Shown here one piece after another: positions 11,578 through 24,515 of a stretch of 64,000 nt of DNA (positions within the stretch are counted from its first letter, which is position 1; each line of letters opens with the position of its first letter). Source of the stretch: Paguma larvata. Its lineage: Eukaryota > Chordata > Mammalia > Carnivora > Viverridae. The position numbers and the translations under genes were made by a program. The notes beneath the pieces are model-generated. The model was not told the DNA's origin and did no database searches. It saw only the letters and a program-made list of their open reading frames with translations. The DNA lies in contig CM057844.1 in assembly GCA_030068075.1 (NCBI GenBank), positions 1,364,001-1,428,000 on the forward strand. Reading direction: 5' to 3'.

Positions 11578-11646
11578 ATGTGTTGGGATGAACACTGGGT
11601 GTTAGATGTAAACCAATTTGAAAGTAAACTATTATTAAAAAAAAAA
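11578..11646 (+). mobile_element. Severely 5'-truncated L1 3' end
   Basis: About 69 bp of the felid L1 terminus: TGTTGGGATGAACACTGGGT, then AAACCAATTTGAAAGTAAAC, then an inner A10 run (11637-11646). It matches the end of the 4.2-kb L1 (from about 10790) closely. It is the 5' half of a composite insertion whose TSD lies 130 bp further on. Confidence 0.9.
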
Positions 11647-11776
11647 CCCTAATCACTAAGGCAACAGGGATAAAGTGATGTTTTTATGTATATTCTCACC
11701 AAGTCCATTATTTTCCTATTAAAAGTTAATCAGAATTCTTGTTTCCCTTTGAAATAAACAAATATGTCTGAAAAAA
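11647..11776 (+). mobile_element. Apparent L1 3'-transduced segment with second poly-A
   Basis: About 124 bp of non-L1 sequence follow the inner L1 A-run. They end in AATAAA (11753-11758), then 12 nt, then an A8 run (11771-11778, the last two As belonging to the TSD). This is the layout expected when an L1 transcript bypasses its own weak poly-A site and uses a downstream genomic one. The TSD at 11563-11577 and 11777-11791 encloses both parts, so they were inserted together. Confidence 0.82.
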
Positions 11777-11791
11777 AATCCATGGTACCCT
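11777..11791. repeat. 3' TSD of the L1 3'-transduction insert
   Basis: aatccatggtaccct follows the second A-run and matches 11563-11577 with one mismatch. Confidence 0.88.
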
Positions 11792-11914
11792 AAAACAAGC
11801 CATCAGAGACCCACACACCTAGAATGTCTGCAGAGCATTAAACTACCCTTGCTGAATCCCATGGATCCACTCTGTAAGGAAAACTCCTGATGAAATGAAA
11901 TTTCTTCAGTGCAG

Positions 11915-12100
11915 TTATTCAACAAACATGCACTGACCACCTGCCCTATACCAGACGCTGCTTTCCATGCTGGGGGCACATCAGGGAGCCAGCCAGAGCC
12001 TCTGTCCTTGCCAAGCTTATGCTCTACATAAGGATGGGATGCAGACCATGAATTTAATTAGTGAGTTATGTAGATAAGGGTCATGGAAAGCTAGAGCAGG
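11915..12100 (-). mobile_element. L2 3' end, reverse orientation
   Basis: 'attcaacaaacatgcactgaccacctgccc' followed by 'cagacgctgctttccatgctggggg' and 'gagcctctgtccttgccaagcttatgctct' is the complement of the L2 3' end (the '...gtgcctggcacatagtaggtgctcaataaat' region). Diverged but with the right order of blocks. Confidence 0.65.
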
Positions 12101-14029
12101 GTTAGGGAGATTAGAGAATTGGGGGAGGTATTCCCAGTGGGGTATTTTTGGGGATGCTTCTTATTGCAGTGCAGTGTTGCTTCAATGAGAACTTTGCATC
12201 TCATCTCAGAAACAGAAATAGATGAGCTTCTCTGAGTCCTTGGTCTATTTTTATGACTTGGACACTGTGAGTCATGTTTCTGATTGTGTCTCCCTCTTTG
12301 CATTGCTGCTGGTGAGCTTACAGCCAGTTCTGGACCTCAAAATTATATATGTTGAGTATGACTTCTGTCTTGGTTTTATTTCATTTTTTTTCTCTAATCT
12401 TTTTCCTTCACCTTCTTGGCATTACCTACGTATTTAGTTGATTGGTTAACCCATCTTATTATATTGCCACATGTTTTTGTCATGTCCTGGATGATAAATA
12501 TATGTGTTAGCAACGCACTCCTGAGGTATATTTCCATACACCAGCATCCCTTCTTCTGGCAGGAGAAACCATCCTTCTTCCAGGGTCTTCAGGAAAGTCC
12601 TCCCAGCCACCAGCCACTGAGAGTAAGAGAAGAGGCCCTTACTCATCAGCCTCACTTGGCCACATTGCTTCCCGAGATCTGACCATGAATCTGGGGCAAA
12701 GGACCATTCACATATCTGGGATGAAGGAGCTCTGAAATCTGGAAACAAGTTTGATATGCCTATTGTTATGACTTCCAAATGAGCATTGAGCATAATTTTG
12801 TAAAAGTTCATATCCATTGAATATCTTAAATTAGTCAGAATTTAAAGTAGAATACATATAAATAAATACAGATAAAACTCTCTTAGTGTGCTTTTCAGAC
12901 ACATCAGAAACATAGACCTGATGATACTTTATAACATGGTTGCTGGCATGCTATCTGACTTCAATGACCTTTGTATATTATTACCTTTACTGGCAGAAGA
13001 CAGCCCTATAGGCCTTCACTTCTTTCTGATCAGAATCCAAATGGTAATGCACTGTGGTCGATAGCATTTGATCTGGAAAAGCAAATTAGCACGTTCTTAA
13101 GAGATTTTGGATGAGACATCCATGAAATGACACTTAAAAGTTATTAAGATGGTTGCCGAGGTCAAATGAATGATTTTTCTCCAAGTCATATTCATTCCTG
13201 TTAGACTCTACAGGGGAACATTCATTTGTGAGAATCCAGAGAGATTCTACCTCTCTGAGCTTCACTCTTTTCTATGCCTGGGATGTGATTCACCCTGAAG
13301 ATGTTTGACACTCTGAATCAGAGCAACATTGATGTCTAAGCAAAGCCACTTCACACAAGACACTGTCTCCCAGTGCAACATCAGTCCCTGTTTTCCACTG
13401 GTACTGGAACAGAACTCAGTGAGTAGCAGAGAAGCACATATGCATAACAGTCCTATCATTTCAATAAGGCTATGATTCTTATGTCCATGGTTATCCCCAA
13501 CTTCTCATTAGAGGCTCTGAAACAAGGATTGGAATATAAATTGCTTATTTGGGAAGTTGTTCCAGGAAGAGGTGGACAGGTAATGGTGAGTAAGGTGGGG
13601 AACAGAGTGAAGCCAAGAAACTATGTGCTATTAAGCCAGTTTCTGCTGCAGGCAACTAAGGCTCAGGCTTACTGGGGAAGTCTGAGAGACTGTGTTGAAC
13701 ATGGACTCAGAGTAATCTGACCTGAGGGGCAAGGGAACTGGGGCATATGTTAGCCAACTCCCTGTCCATCATTGGTCAAGAGTTGATCCCAGGGCATTCA
13801 CTCTCTGGCCCTTGCAGCTTACCCTGGTTTAGGCTGAGTGGGTTCCCACTTCTGGGAAGGTGGTAGAGAGTTGCAGGCATTAGTTGTAAGAAGTTTGTGC
13901 TTACAGAGTTAAGTGTATAGAAAGTACACCTGCACATAAAACTCCTGGATGAGATATGATGGGTGGAATTCTTTAACTCCATAAGGTACAGTGTGATGGA
14001 TAGATAATATCTGAGGGCACATGGACCAA
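12101..14029. other. Unassigned sequence
   Basis: No gene, RNA or repeat family that I can defend. The open frames here (12446-12817 minus is the longest, 123 codons) lack recognisable domains and splice context. Confidence 0.5.
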
Positions 14030-14233
14030 GCACCTCACAATTCAGGATGTCACAACCATCCTATAAAGTGGTCATTGTTATTACCACTGCCATTTTCAGA
14101 AAAGGGAACTGAGGTCCAGAGAGGTAAAGTCAGGTTTGATGCTCAGACAGCTGGGGGAAAGCCGGAATTTGAACCCAATCAGCCTGGCCTCGGACCACCT
14201 GCCCCAGCCTCTGCTCCATACTGCTCCCCATCA
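14030..14233 (+). mobile_element. MIR SINE
   Basis: Near-complete MIR: 'ataaagtggtcattgttatta', then 'ccattttcagaaaagggaactgagg' core, 'cagagaggtaaagt', and 'ggaatttgaaccc'. A young SINEC_Fc copy sits at its 3' edge (14246). Confidence 0.8.
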
Positions 14234-14245
14234 GAAAACAGTAGA

Positions 14246-14459
14246 CTGGAGTGCCTTAGTGGCTTAGTCAATTAAGTGTCTGACTCTTCATTTCAGCTCA
14301 GGTCATGATCTCACAGTTCGTGGGTTCAAGCCCCACACTGGGCTCTGCACTGACAGCATGGAACCTGCTTGGGATTCTGTCTCCTTCTCTCTCTGCCTCT
14401 CCCCTGCTCACTCTTTATCTCTCTTTCCAAATAAATAAATAAACATTAAAAAAGAATAA
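14246..14459 (+). mobile_element. SINEC_Fc-like SINE
   Basis: Starts ctggagtgccttagtggctt and carries CAGGTCATGATCTCACAG, a CT-rich body and an AAATAAATAAATAAACATT tail. A short TSD core (acagtag) is seen before the start (14239-14244) and after the tail (about 14462-14468). More diverged than the copies at 44853 and 46303. Confidence 0.93.
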
Positions 14460-14624
14460 ATACAGTAGGCCATGCAAATGGACACAGCCCAGCTATGCAC
14501 AGCTTAGCTTAGGGTCTGAAATAAGTGGAATCAAGTAAATGGGTGGGAAAAGCCTTCATTAGCTGCTATCACTCAGCAGCATCACATATATGACACCTTA
14601 GCCACTACCCAGGGCCAGTGTACT

Positions 14625-15045
14625 ATGGGTAATTGAAAGTCCTCTTGGGCTACCATTATAACATCAGAGAGTAGGCGGCTTAAACAGTAGACATTTATTT
14701 TCTCAAGTTCTGGAGGCTGGGAAGTCCAAGGTCAAGGTGCCCAGATGATTTGATTTCTAGTGAGGACTTTTTATTCCTGGCTAGCAGAAGGCCTCTTTCT
14801 TCCTTCACCCTCACATAGCCTTTCCTGGGTATGTGCACATGGGGAGAAAACAACAGCTCTTTCCCATCTTCATGTTATAAGGCACCAATCCCATCATGAG
14901 GGCCCCACACTCATGACCTCAACCAACCTACTCACCTTCCAAAGGCTCCATTTCCAAATACCATCACACAGGGGGCTAGGGCTTCAACACAGGATTTCTG
15001 GTGGGGATAAAAACACTCCGCCCATAGTTCAATGGGATAATAACT
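14625..15045 (-). mobile_element. MLT1-type MaLR LTR
   Basis: Read on the plus strand it shows the complement pattern of an ERVL-MaLR LTR: 'gcggcttaaacagtagacatttattttctca', 'gttctggaggctgggaagtccaaggtcaaggtgcc', 'ataaggcaccaatcccatcatgaggg', 'ccatttccaaataccatcacac'. About 420 bp. Non-coding. The subfamily is not assigned. Confidence 0.7.
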
Positions 15046-17847
15046 TTTACGAGTCTTAATATGGGATCTATAGAAATACAGTTTTCAAAGCAAAGTATAT
15101 ACTACACTACTACATAAAGTACAAATTAGAATCTATAACATAATCAAATGTATGAAATATACAAATATGTTATTTATCTAGCTGGGTAGATAAATAGATA
15201 TGTTTCTTTTCCTAAAAGCTTCAAATTATTTCTAATTCTTGCTAGCTTGAGGAAATCTCCTTTTTTTTCAGTTTTAAAAATGTTTATATAGTAGAGTTGG
15301 TAAGTTACCTGCTTCCATTTTAAATTTGTCTTCACTAATTAGAAAACCCTCTCTTGGGTATCCCACTCCTTGAGGTCTGGAGCACAGGTCCTAGCTGTCA
15401 GCATCAGACCATGAGTGCAATTCATTTTGCTTTATGGGAAACAGATCTCCTACAGCACAGACTTCCGGTAGAAATCCCATATTCTTTGTCTCGTGCTCTG
15501 ATAGACAAGTATGATATGATCAGTATTTTAAAGGTTGTGCTTTAACTAAGCATGTGGTGGAGCTGGATGGGAAAGTCACATCTACAGCATTATAAATAAT
15601 AGGAAGGGGCACATCACTTCAATCAACACAGAGGCAAAAAGAAGAGTATTTGCTTTTGTTTGCCAACTAGAAACATCAGATTCTCCAAGTTGATAGAGAA
15701 ATGCCCAAATAGCCCAACATTTTGTGAAAACTCACAGAAGAGATTAAAAATAGAACTTGATAGAAAGGAAGGTGCTAGATCCTTTTTTTAATGGTATATG
15801 AGGTATTTCTAGTTTTTCTGGCATTTCTTCCAATTATATTTATTCCAATGATATTAACACCTTCCAGTAGTATTTGCTCATTTTAAAGAAACTTACAGTC
15901 ACCATTTGGCATATTTTAAAATGCCATTTGTGAGACATAAATAGGCAAACAAAGGCACTACATGGAGGGCAGGGGTGACAGCAAAGACCCCACGCTTCTG
16001 TCTGCACAGCAGTATAGACACTGGCTCAGCCTGGATGGTGAAAGGTGGACTTGCTGGTCTGGCCCTCTGACTTCCCACCTAACCTCGGAACAGGACAGGG
16101 CATGCAGAGAGCGTGACTCTAGCATTTCTAACTGCAGCTATTTGTATTATAAACATGCTTTGGTCAGAATCATTAAAATTAATGGCACGATTCACAAGGT
16201 ATCTATTATCTCTGTTCCCTCAGCTGATAATCGAAAATCAGCTTTTTATATATTTTCCAACCATTAATATTAGTAAAGATTTGCACCTCATTCTAGAGAA
16301 TTTTTTTTTAATGACAAGAAAGTGGTCAGTGTTTGCTTTATCAGAAATGCCTCTTTCCCTTGCTTCTCTCCCACCAGCAACCAACCCCTGCCTGCACAAG
16401 GCAGGAAGAGCAGCTATTTGCAGAATTGAGAGTCTCTGCAAGCTTGTAAAGCTGGATTGGTACCGACCCATCCTTTTCATGTAATTTCTAATCATTAACA
16501 CTAAGCAACATAAAGGTTTATGTCACAACAGGTTGTTTTAGGTCAGCAGTTCTCACATGCTTGGCCGTTCTGCTTACTGCAGCCTTGCCTGGAGCAGCAG
16601 ATGTGAGCACCGGTGAATGTGAGCCCATTACCCTTCACTTCTACTTGAAACTAAACCTGAGTCACTAGGTCTGGGACACCTCATTCTTTTGTTCCTCTTC
16701 TGACCACACATGCCTGTGGAATCGGATCAGGAAGGGCTTCCATCTCTCCCTAATAGGGTAAAGTTCATGCCCATCAACATCCTCCTTCAATGTCTAGGCT
16801 GTGATGTCACCATGTGGGGAAACCAGCTGGGAACAAAGGCTGTAAGAGCATTAGGTGTTTATTTCAATAACCTGTCAGTCCATCAGGCTGATGACAAACC
16901 CCACCTTGTATGACAGTGTGTATTATTTCCAATGAAAAAAAAAAAAACACACAGATTTTGACAGTGCATGTGGGGAGAGCCATTCCTGTTAGTACTTAGC
17001 CAACATTCTCCATTTAGCTGCACCAGAAAAGTGAATGCACACGTCGCATTTAAAATCAGCACAGTGTATGATCTTCAAATTCTCAACAGTGTGATTAGCT
17101 AAACTTGGCCTGTCAGTCCCTGTTGCTGATACTCTTCACTAGCCTATGGGTTTTGTAACAGCAACAGTCCCCAGTGTTGATTAAAAGCCTCTGTTTCTAT
17201 TTAACTTTGGAAAAGAGACCTAGAGTTCCTGCACAAGTTCTGCTTTTACAATTTCATCTACCTGTGTACTGGTGGTATGTGCAGTGTGGGAACATGGTTT
17301 GTCCTGTGAAAGCCAGGTGGTCAGTCCTTCACTACGATGATGAAACCCAACTCTCATGTACAGCAGAAAGCACTGAAATAAAAGAAGCTTGCTTGATTTA
17401 CAGGGACTGGGCATCAATCACCGCAGGTATTTCATCATATTCTTAAATACGATAAACCATATTTAAAGACAGAAGAACAGAAGAATGACATTCTGATAAC
17501 ATCCCATGCCTCTAAGAACATATAAGCTAGTCATGAGATATTAAATGAAGTGAAATGCATTGGTGCTACTTTGGAGAGACAAAATTCTTTACTAAGTCCA
17601 CAAAAGTTGGATGTAGGTCAAAAATACTCAAGGAGATTTTTTAAAGGGAAGAGATTGAGAAATAGAAATAGATAAAAAAATATATCACTGAAAAGGGTGA
17701 AAAGGTATTTTTAAATATGTAAAGTACAAAAGTAGGCATGTCTCCCAACCACGCTGGTGGTATTTTGATACGGCACTTGCAAACAAGATGTCCTGTGTGG
17801 AAAAATAATAGGTCTTGCTGTGGATTTAGTAAAGGGAGGAACACAGC
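15046..17847. other. Unassigned sequence
   Basis: I see no supported gene. There is an A13 run at about 16936-16948 without a clear retroposon body. Frames up to 123 codons (16113-16484) lack recognisable domains. Confidence 0.5.
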
Positions 17848-18060
17848 CAATATTCAGTAGCATTGTGCTGTGTGCTTTCACGTGCATCACCCTAGGTGAG
17901 CAGCCTGCCCACCCCAGCAAGAATGAATTGAATGCCTCCTTTTAGATGAGGAAACAGATGTTCAGAGAAGCCACTATTTTGCCCAAAGTGACAAAACAAG
18001 ACCGTTAACAGAGCCAGAATTTACACCCAGGTTTGTCGGATGCCGATGCTCATTCCATTA
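17848..18060 (+). mobile_element. MIR SINE
   Basis: Near-complete MIR: 'ttcagtagcattgtgctgtgtgctttcacgtgcatcacc', core 'ttagatgaggaaacagatgttcagag', 'cagagccagaatttacaccc', 'gatgctcattccattattg'. Confidence 0.75.
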
Positions 18061-18084
18061 TTGAAAACGTCACACTTTCAGAAT

Positions 18085-18355
18085 CCAGAAGAATAAAATC
18101 CTCAGGAATGCATTTAACAAAAAGACAGGTAAAACTCATACACCAAATGCTATAAGACACTGTTGAAAGAAATTACAAAAGAGTTAAATAAATGGAAAGG
18201 CGTTCTGGGTGCACAAGTTGGAAAACAACATTGCTAAGATGGTAATAATCTGCAAATTGATCTACAGACTCAATGCAATCCTATCAACCTCCCAGCTGGC
18301 ATGTTGGCAGAAAAAGACGAACTTACCTTACAATTCACATAGAAATGCAACAGAC
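18085..18355 (+). mobile_element. Old L1 ORF2 fragment
   Basis: Follows the L1 ORF2 segment downstream of the RT catalytic box: 'ttaacaaaaagacaggtaaaactcatacacc', 'tgaaagaaattacaaaagagttaaataaatggaaa', 'caatgcaatcctatcaa'. The aligned region in the 4.2-kb L1 is about 9060-9255. Stops and indels throughout. Confidence 0.65.
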
Positions 18356-20257
18356 AGGATTCCTTTCTCGCTGCTCCTGCAACATGCAGTTAAAACTAAC
18401 AGCTTTTGAATATAAAAAAATAACAATCCCCATTTATCAGGCAGCTACTATTAGCCTAGAGAGTTAGCACACTCTACCAACGTATTCTTGCTGGAATCCC
18501 CCCCTAGCCTTAGGATTGTATCACCCATTTTATGTTTAAAGAAAGTGTGGTTCGAGTCCCTAGATTTGATCCTAATTTTGTCCAAATAAATTTCCACTGG
18601 TATTGTTACAGAGGGACATTCTCTACCATGTTTACCCCAACCATGACCAGCACTGCCTAAGGTTTGGATTGTCAATTTGGTAAGTCTCAGAGGGAAACAG
18701 TGTATCAGGGATACCCTTCTCACCCTAGCCATACAACATCCCTAGCCTCACTGCCATTACCCTACAGAGAATCGACCAGCTTGGGGAATGGAAAGATGTG
18801 GTCTCAGATTACAAACCAGGGTTATATCTAAGACATAAGCAGGGGTAGGGGCATGTGTGGCAATTAGAGATGGGTGCTTTGTGTCTCCCCTGCCCAAAAG
18901 GCACTGATGGGGATGGGGTCTCAGTAATGGCCGTCAAGTAGCTGACCTTCAGCAAGCGTGGAGGCTTGGTCTGAAGTAGGTTTACTGTGTACAGAGGGCA
19001 GATCTGTTGTCTGAAACATCTGACAAGGAACCCACTCCATCTCTCCATGTCTCAGAGCATGTTGTAAAAGCCTAGTCCCCAAAATTTAACTGGCAAATCC
19101 CATCTGAGTATCTCCTATGCCCCATATCCTGGACCATTCCCCAACACTGTTTTTTTTAACCAATCAGTTTAACTGTTATGTAACAAAGGACAATTCACAT
19201 TTCTGGGACCTCGAATTAAACAGTGTAAACCATTTTATCAGGGGATCTTATACAGCCACAGAAAGAGCACTGCACAGGACCTCCATGGAGTGACCAGCAG
19301 GACCTGTCAGCAGGAAAAAAATGCATTTGTGGGTCATATTAGAGGGGTAAGAGGGGCTGCCAAGTGCCTCCCTCAGGTATGGCAAGAAAGCCAGGGCTCC
19401 ATGTTGTCTGCCACATCCACTATCCTCAACCAGCATAGTGGGGGCTCTGCTGGGACAGCCACTCTGGCTTTCCATAGGCAAAGCAGCAGGGGAGACTAGA
19501 TTGAACCCCTGAGGGTCCCAGGTTCACCCCTGTGGCAAGTCCCTGTCCTGCCACTTGCATCCTCGCAAAGTTGGGTCTTCCTTCCTCCATCCTGGTCTAC
19601 CCATCCTTTAGGGCTCCACCTCGAGAGCACCTTCAACAGGAATCACTCACAAATGGACATGAACAGTGTCAGCACCCAGCCGCTACCTCTTCTCCCCTCT
19701 CACACTTATGTCACTATTTTGTGACTTTACTGCTTACCTTCCTTCCTGGCTTCTCAAGGGCTTTATCTTCTTACCCTAATGACCTTTCCCTCCATCATTA
19801 CTCTATCCTCCATGCACATGGCAATCCTCTAACTGGGCCAGTTCCTCTGCCTTCCTCCCTACATACATCCCCCAAACCCCCCATCTGAGTGAGCAGACAT
19901 TGTGGTTAAGACACCCCAGGTGAGTGTCTACAGGGCCAAAGATCTAAAGGGATCCCGCAATGTCTGTGGCTCTTTATTCACAGCTTCCTGGACCCAGTCT
20001 CCTCTTCCAGATCTCCACATGCTGAGATGACTCCAGGGTCCCTCCTTCATCTTTTCTTCTTCCCTTCCAGCCTCATTGGGCCCAGCCAGTCCTAGGGCTC
20101 AATGGCCTCCAGATGTGGATGTCCACAGGACCACCGCCATGCCTCCCTCTGGGGATACTGCCACCTGGCACTCCACTGGGAGAAAGCCCCTCACTCTCAA
20201 AGCCACAGACACAACTCCATCCTCCTTCCACCACTCACCACCTCCACATAAGCATTA
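18356..20257. other. Unassigned sequence
   Basis: No gene supported. The 19532-19888 frame (118 codons, proline/serine/leucine-rich) follows a C/T-rich stretch, and I regard it as chance. Confidence 0.5.
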
Positions 20258-20350
20258 GAACACCTGCTACATGCCATGTATAATCTCACACCCTGGCACA
20301 GGGCAGTTGAGCAAGCTAGACAGAACCCCTGCCTCATGGATCTTGTAAGT
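20258..20350 (-). mobile_element. Short L2 3' fragment, reverse
   Basis: 'cacctgctacatgccatgtataa ... acccctgcctcatggatctt' follows the complement of the L2 3' end. Short and diverged. Confidence 0.4.
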
Positions 20351-20454
20351 AAGCCCATCAATGCCAAACCCCAGATCATCCTCCATTCATCTCCATTCAT
20401 CTCTTTCTGTCCTGATTCTCAGCAGTCCAATCCTACCCCTTCCATCCCAGCATC

Positions 20455-21165
20455 CCAGCACCTGGCTTCACCCACAGCCATGCCCCACTTGGACCAGGGG
20501 AGTCATCTGCTTCCCCTTGGGCCTCCACATCCAGTTCTCTTGGAGCACAACAACATGTCTCTAGAAATGCTAACCAGACCCTCTCCTTTCTCTGCTTACA
20601 GCCTGCAATGGCCTCTGTATGTATTTAGAATGGAGTCCAAACCCATCAGCCTGGCCGGAACTCCTGTATAATCTGGCCTCCACCAGTTGCCCCAGGACCA
20701 CCTCCCAGCACCAGAAGGTCCTCCAATAGCAGCATCTACAACATTGGCCTTGCGGTGACTGCTCCCAAAATGCCCGTTTCTGGTTGGGCCCAACTCCAGG
20801 TCTTTGCATATGTGCCTGGACCGTTTGAACACATCCTGGCATGGTTAGATCCTTTTTATTTCAGGATCTTAGCTCCAAAATAGTTTTCTTGAAGATGCTA
20901 CCCCTGACTATCACATGCATTGTTCTACCCTTCCCCAGTCAGCCTGTCACCTGAACACTTTGTTTTCATAGCACGTACCACAATCTAAAACTTCTGGATT
21001 ATTTTCTGTACCTACCTGTTCTCTATACCTGTTTCTCTACTTGCCTCAGGGGAATGTGCACTCCATGATAGCTGAGACCTTACCTGACCCACTGCTTCTG
21101 TATACATCGTACTCAGGACAGAGCTTGGCACATAAAAATACTCGACCATTGGCCAGATGAAAACA
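20455..21165 (+). mobile_element. L2 3' half
   Basis: Long L2 match in sense orientation. Block order: 'cctgcaatggcctctgtatg', 'gaatggagtccaaac', 'ctggcctccaccag', 'ggtctttgcatatgtgcctgga', 'tagcacgtaccacaatct', 'ggggaatgtgcactccatgatagctgagacc', 'gagcttggcacataaaaatactc'. This is the classical end of the L2 ORF and its 3' UTR. All open frames here are relics. Confidence 0.78.
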
Positions 21166-22989
21166 CTAGGTCTTCCTGGAAGGTAACATCCCACACTTTC
21201 CCCTACCTCTTTCACTTCCACTTTTACTTCATACCCTGAAAATTTTTATTGACTCTGGCATGTTCATGATTTATCCAGATCAGCCACTTCTGGGCATGGA
21301 AATGACAGTGATCAGAGGGACTCTAGGCATTCAGGTCATGAGGTCACCTGTTTGGGCCTGCTCTTAACCAGCCTAGTTACAAGTGTGAGTGTCCATCAAG
21401 CATTTGATGGCAGTGGCACTAGCTTCACTTCGTCACGATTCTCCCACACTCAACATGCCACCAGGACAGAATGTGAGCTCACAGCATCTTCTCCAGCACA
21501 GGAGGTGAGAAAATCACAAGCCAGAGTAGTCAAAGTAGCCCCCGTATGTGAGACTTTTATGGAAGATCTCCAGGAACCTATGTTAATATGAAAGGTTACT
21601 GTTTCCAAAGAATATTTGATATTGAGGGAAAATCCAGTTAAAATAAGTCCACTTAAACCAGGAACCAAACTTCACGATAGTGTGCATGTGCACATGTGGC
21701 CTTTATGCCAAAAAAAAAAAAAAAAAGGAAACCCAAAGCTATGTAAGTTCATTTAATCTTTAACAAGATTTAGATGATAATTACAAATGTGTGCTAATTC
21801 TCAGAGCTAAGAATGATAGAGTGTTGTTTCAGTTTGCTGGTGTAATTAATTCTTCCAGTGAAACTGACTTTGATAATAATTGGAAAGAGAATGATTTTGG
21901 GGAAAGTATTCAAGGCTTCCCTAACTTCTTTGAAGATATTGCAATACTTGGATAGCCTTGTACTACAGAGTGCCTAGCCTGTCTGAAGTCATAGATGTTC
22001 TCTTCCATTACTAATGGGTTAGCACGTTAGGACTATCATAATCACTATTTCGTATGATGCCAGTGCCAGGGTCACCCACATCCACACTATGAATTCCTGC
22101 CACTGTGCAAGATGTGTGGTTTCCCTTTGCTTGGAGGATCTGGCTAGAAGCAGGAAGTTCCTGCCAGGTGGCAGGGAAAGGCGCTGGTATGGGAAGGCAG
22201 GGCTGCTCAAGGGCGGTGAGCTGGTCAGTGAGCCCTTTCTCGTTCAGCCCCATGACCAGGGAGGATCTTTATCCTCCATGGAGGAGAGGAGGCCACCGTT
22301 CAGTAGTCTTACCTGTCCCTGTTCTTATATTCTCTGCACTCAATGATGTGGAATGGCGGATTGTGCAAAATCTGACTCAGCCCATTCTGTGAAGAAAATA
22401 GAATGCAGTCCTGTCCTTTATCCTGCAAGGGGGTGATGGTGACATTTTGTTGTTTGTTTTTCCTTTGGGACTTGGAGGTTTACCAAAGTCTCCCAAGCCA
22501 GGATGGAAATACACAAGTCCCGTGGGGTGGCCACCTGCAGATCTCAGACCAGGTATTGGAGAGGCCTCTGGGCCAAAGCTGCAGCTGAGCTGAGCCTGCC
22601 CTTCCTCTCACTCACCTGCTCAGCTCACCTCTCTCCTGTCTAGTGAATACCCACCTTCGATTTCTCACTCACAGCTGAGCTGGGGAGCTGCTTCCTGGGT
22701 TCAGTGTTGCTCTTAGCATGGCCCCAACACCGACAGAAAACCATAACGTCTACCAGGAACCAGCAAAAGGAGTGGGCATGTTCTGAGAGGCGTGGATGGA
22801 GAAGGTGCTACTCAGTGCCCACATGGGTGCCTAGAAGTTTACGGGAGCACAAAGGTAGAGAAGTATAGTGGTCAACAGCATCAGCTCTAGCTGGGCCCTG
22901 TTACCTGTGTCTCCTGAGTAGACCTGTGCCTCGCCAAACATCAGGTACCCTGTTCGTTAAACAGAAATAGCATGATCTCGTACCACACC
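21166..22989. other. Unassigned sequence
   Basis: Contains an A17 run at about 21711-21727. No retroposed gene is recognisable upstream of it. No other feature supported. Confidence 0.5.
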
Positions 22990-23225
22990 CATAATGGAGT
23001 CTCTATTTTAGACCTAGTTTTGTTCCTTTCGCCTATCCTTGGCACTTCTTATTCTCTTATTTTTTATACTTTTTCTGTTTTTGTTTCCAAAATGTATTTG
23101 CATCAAAGAAAACTATCAGCTTCCTGGGGGAAGGTACCACATCTTTTATTTTATTGTGTTCCCAGAAAGCACATAACATGTAGTGGATGCCCAATGACTT
23201 GGCATTCAGTGAGCAAATGTATTAA
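22990..23225 (+). mobile_element. L2 3' end
   Basis: 'cagcttcctgggggaaggtaccacatct', 'tgtgttcccagaaagcacataacatgtagtggatgccc' matches the L2 terminal pattern. Confidence 0.55.
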
Positions 23226-24294
23226 ACCATCTTTACTCATAACCATACCTCTAATTTTCTTCCAATACTCCCAAATGCTGTCAAGTGATGCCCTTTGCCA
23301 ACATTTAATTAGGTTTCCTGTGTCATTATTTGATCTTAACATAAATGTTAGTGTCGGGTCCCCACCTGGGAGCCACTCCTGGGATGTACCCCACATGTGT
23401 CCATACCACCAGGCTTCACAAATCCTTGATGGAATTTGCCTGGGTCCACCGTGGGAATAATGCTGAAAGCCCCTCTGCATGCAGCAGTCCCCATAACTAG
23501 TCCAGCCTGTGGCCCTGCAGTGGGCCCACCTCTGTGATGACTGTCTCCATCAGAATCAGTTGCGGATAATGTTCAGGCGATAGCATCTGACACTTCCCCC
23601 CTTTAATCTGCTGTATCTGTCAATCTGTCAACCTGTTGAGAGTGAGTGTGCATTGTTATGCTATGACTTGTTCTGCACAAAGACCCCATGAATGTCCTGC
23701 CCTCTTCAAGCTGTTTGCAAATGGTATTCTCCCAGCCTGTAGAGATCTCGAATCTTCAGGGACTCCTTTACTATGCTTTATCTTTTTAGTATTCCACTAG
23801 TCACAACTTGTATGTTCAAAAAACTCCCAAAACTGATTGTAACCAGCCTCACATTCACCCCAGCCAAAAGGTTGGCATCCTAAAGACCATATCCACAGGG
23901 CCTGTTGAACAAAGCACATTTGGCCTATTGAAACCTTATTTTCTGTGAGTTTTATGATCTCAGCTCCATGAATAGCTCCATCTGCCCTTACCTGCTGTAG
24001 CAATTAGACCCACAAGGAAGTGAAGGGCCATGACCCCGTGGCACCTCACTACAGGGTTTAGCCATCTTTGCTTGGCTCGGGAAGGTTGGTCTAGACCAGC
24101 TCCTCTGGGATTTGCTTCCTTCCTGGCTCTGCTCCCACTCAGATGGTTCTAGGTTATGGAATGTAGGAATGGGTCTGCCTCCTCACCCTCCGTACCCACC
24201 TGGAACCTTGCCTCCCAAGCTCCAGCATTGCCTCATCCACTGTACCAAGGCTTCTGACCAGCCCATCTCTGGAGCTTGCCTCTGCTAAGGCCCC
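23226..24294. other. Unassigned sequence
   Basis: No gene, RNA gene or repeat that I can name. Confidence 0.5.
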
Positions 24295-24515
24295 ATATAA
24301 GCAAATGCTAGTGACAGCTATGGCATGCTGGCCCCAAAGTGGCAGATCCTGCTAAGGGCTGTTTAGCTCTCACCTTATGTAATCTCCATGACAACACATG
24401 CCAGGGCACCTGGTGCTTCCTTTTCATTCACACGGAAACTGAGGTACAGAGAGGTAGATGATTTCCCAACAGGCAAGGGATAGGCAAGATTCAAAACTGG
24501 GCAGAGTGACTACAG
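24295..24515 (+). mobile_element. MIR SINE
   Basis: 'agggctgtttagctctcaccttatgtaatctccatgacaaca' then 'ttcattcacacggaaactgaggtacagagagg' is the MIR centre and core, with a decayed 3' part. Confidence 0.7.
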
